Origin: Cytophagales bacterium
GTDB taxonomy: Bacteria; Bacteroidota; Bacteroidia; Cytophagales; Spirosomataceae
Direction of reading: 5' to 3'
Assembly: GCA_013298025.1 (NCBI GenBank)
Contig: JAAFJE010000005.1
Location: 62,001 to 126,000, forward strand
DNA: 64,000 nucleotides
Shown in pieces: positions 55,059-64,000 of this stretch (position 1 is its first letter; every line of letters begins with the position of its first letter). The notes under the pieces are model-generated. The model was not told where the DNA came from, ran no database searches, and saw only the letters and a program-made list of their open reading frames with translations. The position numbers and the translations under genes were made by a program.

Positions 55059-56216
55059 TTTTCCCAGACAAATTTCGTAAAAATCAGTAAATTCTATATC
55101 GCCAGCCATGAGTTTTTCATAAGCTGAAACAGGTTTGTAATGGCAAATCATTTCAAACTCGCCTTCGCCTGTTTTTAATTCGGGTAATCCTCCGATAGCT
55201 TGTTTGACGGTTATGGGCTTTGGTAAGTTTTCATCAGTTGATGAGAATAAACTCTTGGGTTTGCTGATTTTTTCGTTTTTCAACGAACCAACAATAACCA
55301 CTCGTCTTCGTTTTTGTGGAACGCCAAAATCTTCGGCATTGAGCTTGAAGGGGGTGTTTACGTGATAGCCAATGGCTTCAAATGATGCAATAATTTCCTT
55401 CATGGCTTCACCTTTTCGCATGGTCAAAATGCCAGGCACGTTTTCCATTACAAAGATTTCGGGTTGTATTTCATGGACAATCTGCACAAAATCTTTGAAC
55501 AATTGGTTACGTTTATCGTCAGGGTTTCGCCAACCTGCATTGGAAAATCCTTGGCAAGGAGGGCCTCCGATTACGATGCCGATTTCCTGTTGTTTAGAAG
55601 CCGTAATAATTTGTTGCTTGATTGTAGGTAAGGTAATATCTCCTAAAATCAAATTATCTCCTTTGTCATACGCAGCATGGTTTTTCTTGTATGTTTCAAA
55701 AAAGTTTTTCTCAATTTCGTTGGCTGTAACAAGTTGAAAACCTTCTAAAATAAATCCTTCTGACATACCCCCAGCTCCTGCAAACAAATCAACAAAAGTA
55801 TGATTTTTCAAATGAGGCTTCAGCGTTTCTGCAATGGCTCTAGCCAATAAAGGAGGAACGGCATTCCCGATTTGTTTGTATTGTGATGTTTTACTTCCGT
55901 AAAAAACAAAACTATCTCTGAATGATTGTAATCTTGCTCCCTCTCGTGTTGAAATGATACGATTTTGCTTAGGATGAAGATTGCAGCCATTTCCTAAACG
56001 ATTAAAATACGTTGTAATAGTGTAACTTGGTTTTTCAAATTCAAGTCTGCCATAATAAGTCGTTCTCCCTCCCGAACGTCGAATTTGCTCTAAACGCTGT
56101 GAAGGAATATTGGCTGGAATATTTTGCCAATTCCCCCCTTCGGGAATGTGTTGTACCATTTCCCATTCCAACTTGCTCAATCCGGGCGCTATATGATTAT
56201 ACAGTTTCGTGTTCAT
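55038..56216 (-). CDS. C5-cytosine methyltransferase, circularly permuted
   Basis: This 392-residue enzyme methylates cytosine in the Alw26I/Eco31I-type system. The motifs are in a rotated order: motif IX-like STREGARLQSF (89-99) and motif X QIGNAVPPLLARAIA (115-129) come first, then motif I FVDLFAGAGGMSEGF (141-155), the catalytic PPCQG with Cys221, ENVPG (258-262) and QKRRRVVIVG (301-310). The usual order is I-VIII, target domain, IX-X. All key residues are present. Its start overlaps the adenine methyltransferase gene by 20 bases. Confidence 0.9.
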   Translation of the reverse strand: MNTKLYNHIAPGLSKLEWEMVQHIPEGGNWQNIPANIPSQRLEQIRRSGGRTTYYGRLEFEKPSYTITTYFNRLGNGCNLHPKQNRIISTREGARLQSFRDSFVFYGSKTSQYKQIGNAVPPLLARAIAETLKPHLKNHTFVDLFAGAGGMSEGFILEGFQLVTANEIEKNFFETYKKNHAAYDKGDNLILGDITLPTIKQQIITASKQQEIGIVIGGPPCQGFSNAGWRNPDDKRNQLFKDFVQIVHEIQPEIFVMENVPGILTMRKGEAMKEIIASFEAIGYHVNTPFKLNAEDFGVPQKRRRVVIVGSLKNEKISKPKSLFSSTDENLPKPITVKQAIGGLPELKTGEGEFEMICHYKPVSAYEKLMAGDIEFTDFYEICLGKLPVTCG

Positions 56217-58188
56217 ATTGAAATATCTTTTCCGCTTTCTTTTGCTTACTGCTTAAAATATACTGGGTTTCCATTTCTGTCAAACCATATAATTGACAGA
56301 TAACCTCGTCAAAATTTTCTTGGGATAAGTTTTGTAAAGCCGAGTTATCTAAATCAATTATTGGTAGTTCGTCTAACTCATAATTGTTGATATGATTGTT
56401 GCTACTCGTAATTTTGAATCGCCAGTTCAAGAGTTCACTATTGAGTATAAAAAACAACTTTTCTAAATCCGATTCTTTACGTACAGAAACAATGTAATTA
56501 CAAGAATTTCCTAGGATGTCTGTCTTTTCGCAAAACACAAATTTCAAACGTTTTTGCATATCTACATTCGATATTTGCTGGCAAACTAAGCGTTTTTTAT
56601 TATAATCGTTTATTTTAAAATCGTCTGATTTTTTATTGAGAAACGGGGTAATGTCAACAAATTCTTTGTTTTTGTCTATCAACCCATTTTCCGAAATCAT
56701 ATTGCCTCTTACCAATCGCCTGCCTGTGTTGTTTATTGTAATAAACAATTTGTGCAAAGTCAAGTCCAATTCTCCTCTACGATTCCTGATGAAAGGTATT
56801 TCTTTCAGTTTTTTTTGCTTTGAAATTTTCGATAAAATATGCCACCCTGTTGCATCAATCAATGGAATTTCAACATTAGTAGGAAAAATACGCTTGATTG
56901 TTTCAAAATCAATTGAAAAAGTGTCTTCTCCCGTTTCAATACCTATCTTATCTGTCTTTCCATTCTTCTGTAAATAGAAAATAACGGTTGATTGTGATAC
57001 ATTCTCAAATAGCTTCGCTGCTTCAGGATAATAACGAATAGAATGCACTTGGTGGGAGGTCAAGAGATGCTTACGCAGTTTTGTAGAAGTCAAATCGGCA
57101 AATAATGACGAAGGGCAAATCACGCCGATTTGTCCGTTTACTTTGGTCAGCCGTAACATCATTTCGATAGACAACTGGTAGTAATTTAGCATTCCTTCAA
57201 TGGAATACTGGTATATACCCGAATTTCGGAAAAAGTTGATTTCGTTTTGAACTTTATTTTGAACTTTCCTATAGTAACTATGTAGTTTTTGTTGTTCACT
57301 ATCTTTTTTGTTTACTTTCAACAAACAGTAGGGCGGATTTGAAAACACAACATCAAAACCTCCTTTGGCAACGATATTGTTAAAATCGTTTGTGAGGTCA
57401 AGCCCATTTTCGTCATCAGAAAGTAAGGTCACTTTGGGAATCAACGCATTACGATTGAGGATATTACTTGAAAGGGCATTGAGTATGTCGGTGTTAAGAT
57501 GGTTGCAGAGGGCTAATACTTTACAACGCAAAACCAACAAAGCTACTTCGTCTATATCTACCGCAAACAGGTTATTACAAATAATTTGTTGTAAAGTCTG
57601 CTTATATTTTTCTTTTAAAACTTTAACGGCTTCAAAATAAAAGCGTCCTGTTCCACTGGCAAAATCAAGACACGTAATTTTTTGAGGATTGATGTTACCT
57701 TGAACAGCCTTATCAATGGTATTTTCAACCATTTCTTTAGTGATTTCTTGCAACGTATAAACAGCCCCACTTTCTCGCAAATGATGCTTAGATTTTTTTC
57801 TAGTTAATTTTCCGTTACTTACCGAAAATTCAGAATTTAGAAAACTAACGTGTAAGGCTTCAATGATGGCAGGAATATCTAAAATATACTTTTGGGTAAA
57901 CGCATCAATAACAGGGCTTTTTTCAATCTGAAAAATAGTTTGTAATTCATCAAGTTGATGTGAAAACCTTACATGAATATAACAACTAATCAATTCGTTG
58001 ATTAGTTGTTTATGAACTTGAAAAGCAATATTTTGTTCATCTGTCAGGAGTAAGTTAGCATTTATCAAATGAATATCCTCTGATAAGATAGGCTGTATTT
58101 TATCTTTATCCCCAAGAAAATGCTTTTGAATTTCAAGTAAAATGAGTTGTTCTTCTTTCGCTAAGAAATAATTCAAAGTATTGTTCAT
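56197..58188 (-). CDS. N6-adenine DNA methyltransferase of the type IIS system
   Basis: The 663-residue protein has the AdoMet motif LDFASGTGRF (174-183) and catalytic NPPY (284-287), with a long N-terminal helical part and a C-terminal target-recognition region with TaqI/Eco57I-like wording. It resembles the adenine methylase of the Alw26I/Eco31I/Esp3I family, which methylates one strand of the asymmetric site while the C5 enzyme methylates the other. Its start codon overlaps the stop of the XRE gene by four bases. Confidence 0.9.
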   Translation of the reverse strand: MNNTLNYFLAKEEQLILLEIQKHFLGDKDKIQPILSEDIHLINANLLLTDEQNIAFQVHKQLINELISCYIHVRFSHQLDELQTIFQIEKSPVIDAFTQKYILDIPAIIEALHVSFLNSEFSVSNGKLTRKKSKHHLRESGAVYTLQEITKEMVENTIDKAVQGNINPQKITCLDFASGTGRFYFEAVKVLKEKYKQTLQQIICNNLFAVDIDEVALLVLRCKVLALCNHLNTDILNALSSNILNRNALIPKVTLLSDDENGLDLTNDFNNIVAKGGFDVVFSNPPYCLLKVNKKDSEQQKLHSYYRKVQNKVQNEINFFRNSGIYQYSIEGMLNYYQLSIEMMLRLTKVNGQIGVICPSSLFADLTSTKLRKHLLTSHQVHSIRYYPEAAKLFENVSQSTVIFYLQKNGKTDKIGIETGEDTFSIDFETIKRIFPTNVEIPLIDATGWHILSKISKQKKLKEIPFIRNRRGELDLTLHKLFITINNTGRRLVRGNMISENGLIDKNKEFVDITPFLNKKSDDFKINDYNKKRLVCQQISNVDMQKRLKFVFCEKTDILGNSCNYIVSVRKESDLEKLFFILNSELLNWRFKITSSNNHINNYELDELPIIDLDNSALQNLSQENFDEVICQLYGLTEMETQYILSSKQKKAEKIFQYEHETV

Positions 58189-58505
58189 TGAGTATGTTTT
58201 TTAGAAGTTCGTAGATACGCTATTTTAGCTTCAGCTACTTGTAAAATTTCAGAGAAAGAACTTTCTTTTTGAATTTCATCCACAACAATATCACTGTAAA
58301 AAGCAATAAGCAATTTGTCTTTATCTACGTTAAAAATGCTGGCAATTTGCTCAATCATTTGAATATTAGCTCTACGTTCGTCCCGCTCAATTTTACTCAA
58401 CGTTGATTGGTCTATGTCAAGCAATGCGGAAAGCTTACGCAAAGGCATCGCTGCTGCTTCCCGTAACATCCTGATTTGTTTACCAATACTGTCTAAATTT
58501 TGCAT
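58185..58505 (-). CDS. XRE control protein of the restriction system
   Basis: From ATG 58505 the product is 106 residues; the in-frame extension to 58565 crosses the promoter and operator and is rejected. The helix-turn-helix RKLSALLDIDQSTLSKIER is at about 21-40. It is the first gene of the methyltransferase operon, like a controller (C) protein that delays nuclease synthesis. An inverted repeat overlaps its own promoter box. Confidence 0.88.
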   Translation of the reverse strand: MQNLDSIGKQIRMLREAAAMPLRKLSALLDIDQSTLSKIERDERRANIQMIEQIASIFNVDKDKLLIAFYSDIVVDEIQKESSFSEILQVAEAKIAYLRTSKKHTQ

Positions 58506-58524
58506 AGAAAAAATTTTTCTTGAC

Positions 58525-58566
58525 AATTTGTGTCCAAATTTAGCTTTATTTTTAAAAATGAACAAA
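58525..58566 (-). promoter_or_regulatory. Promoter and overlapping palindromic operator of the restriction control gene
   Basis: On the minus strand, TTTG (58563-58566), 20 bases, then TAAATTTG (58535-58542) forms a good promoter. AATTTG-TGTC-CAAATT (58525-58540 on plus) is a perfect inverted repeat that covers the -7 box, so binding would block it. Confidence 0.6.
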
Positions 58567-58655
58567 TAAAATCAAGAAAAGTTATGAAGCATTACACAGA
58601 CAGCGTACTGAAATTTCATAAAGCCATTGTATGTAATGCAACCTAGCTTTACACC

Positions 58656-59687
58656 TTACAAACCTTTCCCAAAATGCTGTTTTACCACTTGCCAAAGTAC
58701 TTTGACAGGCACGGGTTGGAAGCCTTTTTGTTGCTGTTGTATAGAAATATCGGCAATGATACGCCAGTGGTTTGCCAAATCTTTGTAGGCTTGCCATAGC
58801 GAATACTGGGGGTCGTAGATGTGGCCTGGCTCTGAACTCACGCCGTTGAGTTCCATTATCCGAATGTTTTTGCCTTCGTATAAATCTTCGATTGAACGTA
58901 CACGCATATCGAAACGCCCGTAATGAAAGCCCTCAATAGGCAAGGCTATGTTGTTGAAAACTTCGTGTAAGGTGTCGTTGATGAGGTCATTGGCATTGAT
59001 AAACTTCGTGCCTCGGCAGTGGTTGCCGATGGGTTCGAGTAGTACTTTTTCACCTTTCGGATACACCTTTTGCATACCTTCGCCTAGGCGTTTACGCATC
59101 GATGCAAGCTGAAATCTGGCACGGGTGTTGGTTTCCATCAGTTCTTCTACGGTTGATTGACCGTTGCCCACAATTGATAAAAATTCTTTTTGCGTCACCG
59201 AACTCACTTTGCCCCTTGGTTCGTTGGGCATTCGATAGTACAAAACGCCGAGTTCAAGGGTATAATCAATGTATTCTTGAATGATAAAATCAACCGAATT
59301 GTGTTGGCAATAGTGCTGCAACTCGGCTTCTGTCAGCAGTTTTTCTACCTGTGTGCCTCGTTCGCCTATGTTGGGTTTGGCAATGAGTGGGAAGGCAATA
59401 TTTGCCTCCGAAAGCTGTGTACTGAGGTTTGTAAAGCTCGTTCCTTGTGGCACAAATAGCGTTTGAGGCAAATATTCAGGCGGAATTTGACGCAGAATTG
59501 CCATTTTCGATTCGCCAAAAAAGCCCCCATAGTCAATGCAAGGGTCGGCATTGGTAAAAAAAGTGAGCGAACGGGTGCGTAATGCCAAGTATAACCAATA
59601 GGGCAAAAGGGGTAAATAAAATACCCACCATGTCCAATACTCATACGTTGTTATCTTAATCAACCAAAGCGGTTTTTTGAAAGCCAT
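58656..59687 (-). CDS. ATP-grasp protein
   Basis: The 343-residue protein has an ATP-grasp core with IAKPNIGERGTQV near 112-124, IIQEYIDYTLELGVLYYR near 147-164 and a metal site in MELNGVSSEPGH near 283-294. The family includes D-Ala-D-Ala ligase-like carboxylate-amine ligases; the substrate is not known. An N-terminal hydrophobic stretch (about 15-37, many W and L) could be a membrane anchor. It follows a LysE gene by 35 bases on the same strand, so a peptide or amino-acid derivative may be made and exported. Confidence 0.85.
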   Translation of the reverse strand: MAFKKPLWLIKITTYEYWTWWVFYLPLLPYWLYLALRTRSLTFFTNADPCIDYGGFFGESKMAILRQIPPEYLPQTLFVPQGTSFTNLSTQLSEANIAFPLIAKPNIGERGTQVEKLLTEAELQHYCQHNSVDFIIQEYIDYTLELGVLYYRMPNEPRGKVSSVTQKEFLSIVGNGQSTVEELMETNTRARFQLASMRKRLGEGMQKVYPKGEKVLLEPIGNHCRGTKFINANDLINDTLHEVFNNIALPIEGFHYGRFDMRVRSIEDLYEGKNIRIMELNGVSSEPGHIYDPQYSLWQAYKDLANHWRIIADISIQQQQKGFQPVPVKVLWQVVKQHFGKGL

Positions 59688-59722
59688 TTGTCAACTTTGT
59701 TTTAAATACAAAAAATACATTT

Positions 59723-60349
59723 TTATGACCAAACTTTATACAATTGCATCATTGCCATACTCAAAAAGCCTACTCCGACGCACTGGTCGAATCGTTTGGG
59801 ACTCATGTAGGAAAATAGCCACTGACGTTTTTTGAAGGCTATTGTTACATACAAAGCATTCAGCAAAAAAGCTCCTACACTTGCTCCCGATACAAAGCTT
59901 GCTTGTTGACTAATGCTGTGAATCGCCAATGTTTCATAAGCCTGATAAGACACCACCACGACCATCCAAAAGGGCAATAATTGCGGATTAAACAAGGAGA
60001 GTAAAAGCCCCTTGCCGAAGGTTGTGCTGTGCTGTGGCTTAGGTTGCTGCAAGGCAGGCAAAACTCCTGCGGTATAAAAACTATAAATGCCTAAACCGAT
60101 AAAAACTACAATGCAACTCCACCGAATCCAAGCGTACAAACTGGGGTTTTGTTCAAAAAGATGCACGCCCTCTACCGCCAGCCAGCCATACAGCAACTCA
60201 GGCAATACGCCACCGAGTACCATCATGTAGGCTTGCTTTTTTCCATATTTGAGGGCGGTTTGTACAACCGATACATTCAACGAACCCGGATGCACCGACC
60301 CCAAAAAACTAATCAAACAGGTCAGACCGAAAATAGATAAAACTTTCAT
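59723..60349 (-). CDS. LysE/RhtB-family exporter
   Basis: From ATG 60349 the product is 208 residues; the upstream frame adds 23 residues of no family likeness. It has about six membrane segments and the family motif GSVHPGSLNVSVVQTAL near 17-33. These carriers export amino acids or homoserine lactone-like compounds. It is paired with an ATP-grasp enzyme. Confidence 0.85.
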   Translation of the reverse strand: MKVLSIFGLTCLISFLGSVHPGSLNVSVVQTALKYGKKQAYMMVLGGVLPELLYGWLAVEGVHLFEQNPSLYAWIRWSCIVVFIGLGIYSFYTAGVLPALQQPKPQHSTTFGKGLLLSLFNPQLLPFWMVVVVSYQAYETLAIHSISQQASFVSGASVGAFLLNALYVTIAFKKRQWLFSYMSPKRFDQCVGVGFLSMAMMQLYKVWS

Positions 60350-60374
60350 GAGTTGCCTAAGTAATGAATGAAGG

Positions 60375-60413
60375 TTGTACGAATACTTGATTACAGCATC
60401 AGGCTTCGTACAA
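60375..60413. repeat. 39-bp element with TTGTACGAA/TTCGTACAA inverted repeat
   Basis: TTGTACGAA (60375-60383) and TTCGTACAA (60405-60413) form a perfect nine-base inverted repeat between lysE and priA. The ends match those of the elements at 23889 and 26537. Confidence 0.55.
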
Positions 60414-60487
60414 TACAAATCTACGGGATAAAGCCACTTTCACAAAGTCGGGTAGCCGACCAAAATGATTTTTCTGTAAATTGCAGT

Positions 60488-62995
60488 ATGTTTACACAAG
60501 CGCATCATACCGATTTTTTAGAAGAAACGACCATCTTTGCCGATGTCATCGTACCCGTGGCTGTGCCTAATTTGTTTACGTATCGTGTGCCTCGCCAATT
60601 GGCCGAGCATATCCGTATTGGGGCTAGGGTTGTGGTACAATTTGGTAAAACCAAGGTCGTAACGGCGGTGGTGGCTCATTTGCATCACCAGCCGCCACAA
60701 AAATACCAAGCCAAATACATTCTCGAACTCCTCGACGAAACGCCGATGGTGATTCCGCAACAGCTTTCTTTGTTTCAATGGATAGCCGATTATTATATGT
60801 GCCATGTTGGCGAAGTATTGAACGTGGCTCTACCTTCGGGCTTGAAAATTTCGAGTTTGTCGAAAGTACAATTCAATCCAGCATTCGACCAACCCGAACT
60901 TCTTACCGAGAAGGAAGCACTTTTAATAGAAGAACTCAAAAAGCACCAAGCACTTACCTACGACGAACTCGCCCGACTCGCCGATGTGAAGCAAGTGTAT
61001 CACCTGATAAAAACCTTGGTTCAGAAAAGAGCGATTATCATTTTTGAAGAAATTAAGGAAAAATATACGCCTAAAATTCTGAAAAAAATCCGATTAAATG
61101 CTTTTTACGAAAATCCTTCGGCATTGACTAGCCTTTTGCAAGATTTGGAAAGAACGCCCAAGCAACAAGAGGTCGTGCTGCATTATTTACGTTACGTGCC
61201 TGTTTTACGAAGTCCCGAATTGAACCAGAAAGGCGTAGAAAAAAGTGCTTTAAGCAAAGCCAATGTGTCGGAAAGTTCTTTACAAACCTTGCTCAAAAAT
61301 GGTGTATTAGAGCAGTTTGAGGTGATTGTCAGCCGCTTTGAAGACAATCCCGATGATTTTGTGGAAGCCCCAACGCCCATACTTTCGGCTTCGCAAAGCC
61401 AAGCTTTTTCCGAAATTATGGAGGCTTTCCAGCAAAAAGATACGGTATTGCTGCATGGCATTACGGGCAGTGGCAAAACCGAAGTGTATATCAAACTTAT
61501 CGAAGAAGTGCTGGCCAGTGGCTCACAGGTATTGTATTTGCTGCCCGAAATTGCCCTTACCACGCAAATTGTGGTACGCTTACGCAAAGTTTTTGGTGAT
61601 AAAATGGGCATTTATCATTCTCGTTTTTCCGACAACGAACGAGTGGAAGTATGGAAAGGCGTTATTTCGGGGAAATATGCTTTTGTGATAGGCGTGCGTT
61701 CTGCCATTTTTTTACCTTTCGACAACCTAGGTCTGATTATTGTGGACGAAGAGCATGAGGCATCCTACAAACAATTCGACCCAGCCCCACGCTACCACGC
61801 CAGAGATGTAGCCGTTGTCATTGCCCATACCCAACAAGCCAAAGTATTGCTCGGTTCGGCTACGCCTGCCATCGAAACGTATTACAATGCCCTTACAGGA
61901 AGATATGGCTTGGTGAAAATGACCCAGCGTTTTGGTAATGCTCAATTACCTGACATTCAATTGATAGACTTAAAAAATGCCCGAAAGCAAAAAGAAGTCA
62001 AAGGCGATTTTGCGCAGTCGGTTTTGGGGGCTTTACAACACAATTTTGAACAAAAGGAACAAAGTATTATTTTTCAAAACCGAAGAGGCTACGCCCCTTA
62101 TATTCAATGCGACGACTGCGACACCATCGCTTCTTGTCCGAATTGCGACGTAAGTCTTACCCATCATTACAGCCAACACGAACTTCGCTGTCATTACTGT
62201 GGCTATCATGAAGCCATGTACAAAACTTGTCAGGCTTGTGGTTCGGTGAAATTACGCAGCAGAGGATATGGCACCGAAAAAATAGAAGAAGAATTACAAG
62301 AACTCTTTCCTAGTGCTAAAATTGCCCGCATGGATTTAGATACTACTCGTACCAAAACCGCCTTTCAAACCCTTATCAACGAAGTAGAAAGCGGTGCGAT
62401 TGATATTTTGGTAGGTACACAGATGATTTCTAAGGGTTTAGATTTTGAAAAAGTAAGTTTGGTCTGTATTTTCGATGCCGACCGCATCATTCATTTTCCC
62501 GATTTTAGGGCATCGGAAAGAGCCTTTCAGTTGTTTACGCAAGTGGCAGGGCGTGCAGGGCGTAGGAATATTCAGGGAAAAGTGCTGATTCAAACCAATA
62601 ATCCACAACAAAAGCTGTTGCATCAAATTGCCCAAAACGACTACGAAGGACTCTATCAAAGCGAAATAGAAGAACGGCAAGCCTTTGCGTATCCGCCTTT
62701 TACCCGCCTTATTCGCCTTACAATCAAGCACACAGAAGAAGCGTTAGCCAACAAAACAGCACAAGCTTTGAGTAATAAACTAGCCGAAAAACTGAGCAAA
62801 CAGCGAGTGCTAGGCCCAGAAAAACCCTTGGTAGAACGCATACGCAACCAATTTATTTATGAAATTTTAATTAAACTAGAAAAAAGTATCAACCTCAAAG
62901 GAGCGAAACAATACATTCACGAACAAGTAGAAAGCATCATCACCGATAAGCAGTTTAAAGGAGCAAGCATTATTATTGATGTGGATTGTATGTAG
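60488..62995 (+). CDS. priA: Primosomal helicase PriA
   Basis: From ATG 60488 the product is 835 residues and starts MFTQAHHTDFLEETT, normal for the family. The N-terminal DNA-binding domain (about 20-120), Walker A GITGSGKTE near 324-332 and Walker B VDEEHEAS near 417-424 are present. The zinc-binding cysteines lie in CDDCDTIASCPNC and CHYCGYH...CQACG near 540-590. PriA restarts stalled replication forks. It diverges from lysE. Confidence 0.95.
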   Translation: MFTQAHHTDFLEETTIFADVIVPVAVPNLFTYRVPRQLAEHIRIGARVVVQFGKTKVVTAVVAHLHHQPPQKYQAKYILELLDETPMVIPQQLSLFQWIADYYMCHVGEVLNVALPSGLKISSLSKVQFNPAFDQPELLTEKEALLIEELKKHQALTYDELARLADVKQVYHLIKTLVQKRAIIIFEEIKEKYTPKILKKIRLNAFYENPSALTSLLQDLERTPKQQEVVLHYLRYVPVLRSPELNQKGVEKSALSKANVSESSLQTLLKNGVLEQFEVIVSRFEDNPDDFVEAPTPILSASQSQAFSEIMEAFQQKDTVLLHGITGSGKTEVYIKLIEEVLASGSQVLYLLPEIALTTQIVVRLRKVFGDKMGIYHSRFSDNERVEVWKGVISGKYAFVIGVRSAIFLPFDNLGLIIVDEEHEASYKQFDPAPRYHARDVAVVIAHTQQAKVLLGSATPAIETYYNALTGRYGLVKMTQRFGNAQLPDIQLIDLKNARKQKEVKGDFAQSVLGALQHNFEQKEQSIIFQNRRGYAPYIQCDDCDTIASCPNCDVSLTHHYSQHELRCHYCGYHEAMYKTCQACGSVKLRSRGYGTEKIEEELQELFPSAKIARMDLDTTRTKTAFQTLINEVESGAIDILVGTQMISKGLDFEKVSLVCIFDADRIIHFPDFRASERAFQLFTQVAGRAGRRNIQGKVLIQTNNPQQKLLHQIAQNDYEGLYQSEIEERQAFAYPPFTRLIRLTIKHTEEALANKTAQALSNKLAEKLSKQRVLGPEKPLVERIRNQFIYEILIKLEKSINLKGAKQYIHEQVESIITDKQFKGASIIIDVDCM

Positions 62996-63197
62996 GAAGA
63001 TGAGCTTTCTTTGAGATAAGAAATGCCATCTTTTTCATGGAGAAAGCGGAAATGGCGTTGTACGTAAACCGTGGAAAAGTTATCAAAGGCGACAAAAAAT
63101 CTAATTTCCTAAAATTCTCCTAACAATGCACTTCTACTGCATTTTTACCTATTTACTTTGCAGTATCAAAATAAAAACAAGGATTAACAATTGATAT

Positions 63198-64000
63198 ATG
63201 AGTAATAACAGAACGGATGTTGGGTTTATTTTTCAGATTACCGATAAGGTGCTTTGGAATGTGTTTAAGAAAAATGAAATTGGTGATGTGCTATTACCTT
63301 TTGTGGTTATCCGTCGTTTAGACTGTATCCTCGAACCTGTGAATACGAAGGTAAGAGATGCCTACAATAACTTTAAAGAAAAAGTATCAGAAGATAAACT
63401 CGACCCCATCTTGCGTAAAGCCGCAGGCGGTTTGCAGTTTTATAATACGTCAAAACATACCCTCGATTCGCTCAAAGAAAACCCCAAAACCATCGAGATT
63501 GATTTCAATAATTACCTCAATGGCTTTAACAAGGAAGTGCGTGATATTATTGAAAACTTTCAGTTTGATAAAGTGATTGCTCGTCTGGTGAAAAACAAAC
63601 TCCTTTACCGAATGATTGATGCTATATGTAAGGTGGACTTACACACCGACAAAGTGGACAATCACGGCATGGGCTATATCTTTGAAGAGTTGATTCGTAT
63701 CTCAAACGAACAAAGCAACGAAACGGCTGGTGAACACTTTACGCCTCGTGACGTAATCGAGCTTATGATTAAAGTGGTTTTTAGCACCGAAAAAGAAACC
63801 CTCTCTCAAGCGGGTATCATTCGCACCATCTATGACCCTGCTCTCGGAACGGGCGGTATGATTAACTTGGCTAAAAACTATGTACTTGACGAACTCTGCC
63901 AAGATGCCGAGTACAAACCAACTATCAAGACTTACGGACAGGAGATAAACGAACAGTCTTACGCCATTGCCAAATCGGAAGCATTGATTACAGGCGAAAA
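63198..64000 (+). CDS. hsdM: Type I restriction methyltransferase HsdM (partial, runs out of window)
   Basis: The frame from ATG 63198 is open to the end of the window (267 codons seen). It has the N-terminal HsdM helices (VGFIFQITDKVLWNVFKKN), EHFTPRDVIELM and the AdoMet motif DPALGTGGM near 214-222. It belongs to a second type I system, distinct from the first: the N-terminus is a different subgroup. hsdS and hsdR should follow beyond the window. Confidence 0.9.
   Translation, partial: MSNNRTDVGFIFQITDKVLWNVFKKNEIGDVLLPFVVIRRLDCILEPVNTKVRDAYNNFKEKVSEDKLDPILRKAAGGLQFYNTSKHTLDSLKENPKTIEIDFNNYLNGFNKEVRDIIENFQFDKVIARLVKNKLLYRMIDAICKVDLHTDKVDNHGMGYIFEELIRISNEQSNETAGEHFTPRDVIELMIKVVFSTEKETLSQAGIIRTIYDPALGTGGMINLAKNYVLDELCQDAEYKPTIKTYGQEINEQSYAIAKSEALITGE

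Overview
The window is a contiguous piece of a chromosome from a member of the Bacteroidota, most likely Cytophagia (Cytophagales). The evidence is a SusC/SusD pair with an upstream ECF sigma factor and FecR-type anti-sigma, a SprE/PorW-like lipoprotein of gliding and type IX secretion, the bacillithiol enzyme BshB1, AT-rich intergenic regions, and promoter boxes of the Bacteroidota type (TAnnTTTG, in places with an upstream TTTG or TTG). No species can be named from the sequence alone.

Layout. 1-1.3 kb: a class V aminotransferase. 1.3-8.9 kb, minus strand: a type I restriction-modification operon transcribed hsdS, a VapBC-like toxin-antitoxin pair, hsdM, hsdR, with low-complexity tandem repeats in its two gaps. 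9-11.7 kb: a secreted hydrolase, then an AAA/ABC-type ATPase overlapping a small PD-(D/E)XK-like protein, a candidate two-gene defence unit. 11.7-22.1 kb: a sodium:solute symporter with a 40-residue membrane protein, SusD, SusC (with STN domain), FecR, ECF sigma, and a secreted sialidase-fold protein, which reads as a nutrient-uptake region. 22.2-26.5 kb: tRNA-Leu(UAG), trigger factor, a small overlapping gene pair ending in a nuclease-like protein, and a 5'-nucleotidase family lipoprotein.

26.5-30.5 kb is a gene-poor, decayed island. It holds an orphan protein, an XRE regulator broken in a homopolymer, two tandem secreted paralogues each followed by the same hairpin, a frameshifted secreted gene, and a short reading frame that matches the C-terminal end of beta-tubulin, a eukaryote-type protein not expected here. 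30.5-44.3 kb: an oxidoreductase and an aldo/keto reductase, rodA and PBP2, an AtpZ-like protein, the SprE/PorW-like protein, a GT39 mannosyl/arabinosyl-type transferase, and a thiamine operon (thiS, tenI-like, thiE, thiG, thiH) behind a TPP riboswitch but without thiC.

44.4-53.5 kb: D-lactate dehydrogenase, two paralogous small proteins, a thioredoxin-fold protein without its CXXC, a tandem UspA protein, BshB1, a Crp/Fnr regulator, a U32 peptidase (TrhP-like) overlapping a ferredoxin, and a MarR-PhzF-GNAT operon. 53.6-58.5 kb: a complete Alw26I/Eco31I/Esp3I-type IIS restriction system with an HNH nuclease, a circularly permuted C5 methyltransferase, an N6-adenine methyltransferase and an XRE control protein. 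58.6-63 kb: an ATP-grasp protein, a LysE exporter and PriA. The window ends inside a second type I hsdM. Thus three restriction systems, one candidate defence pair and one toxin-antitoxin pair lie within 64 kb.
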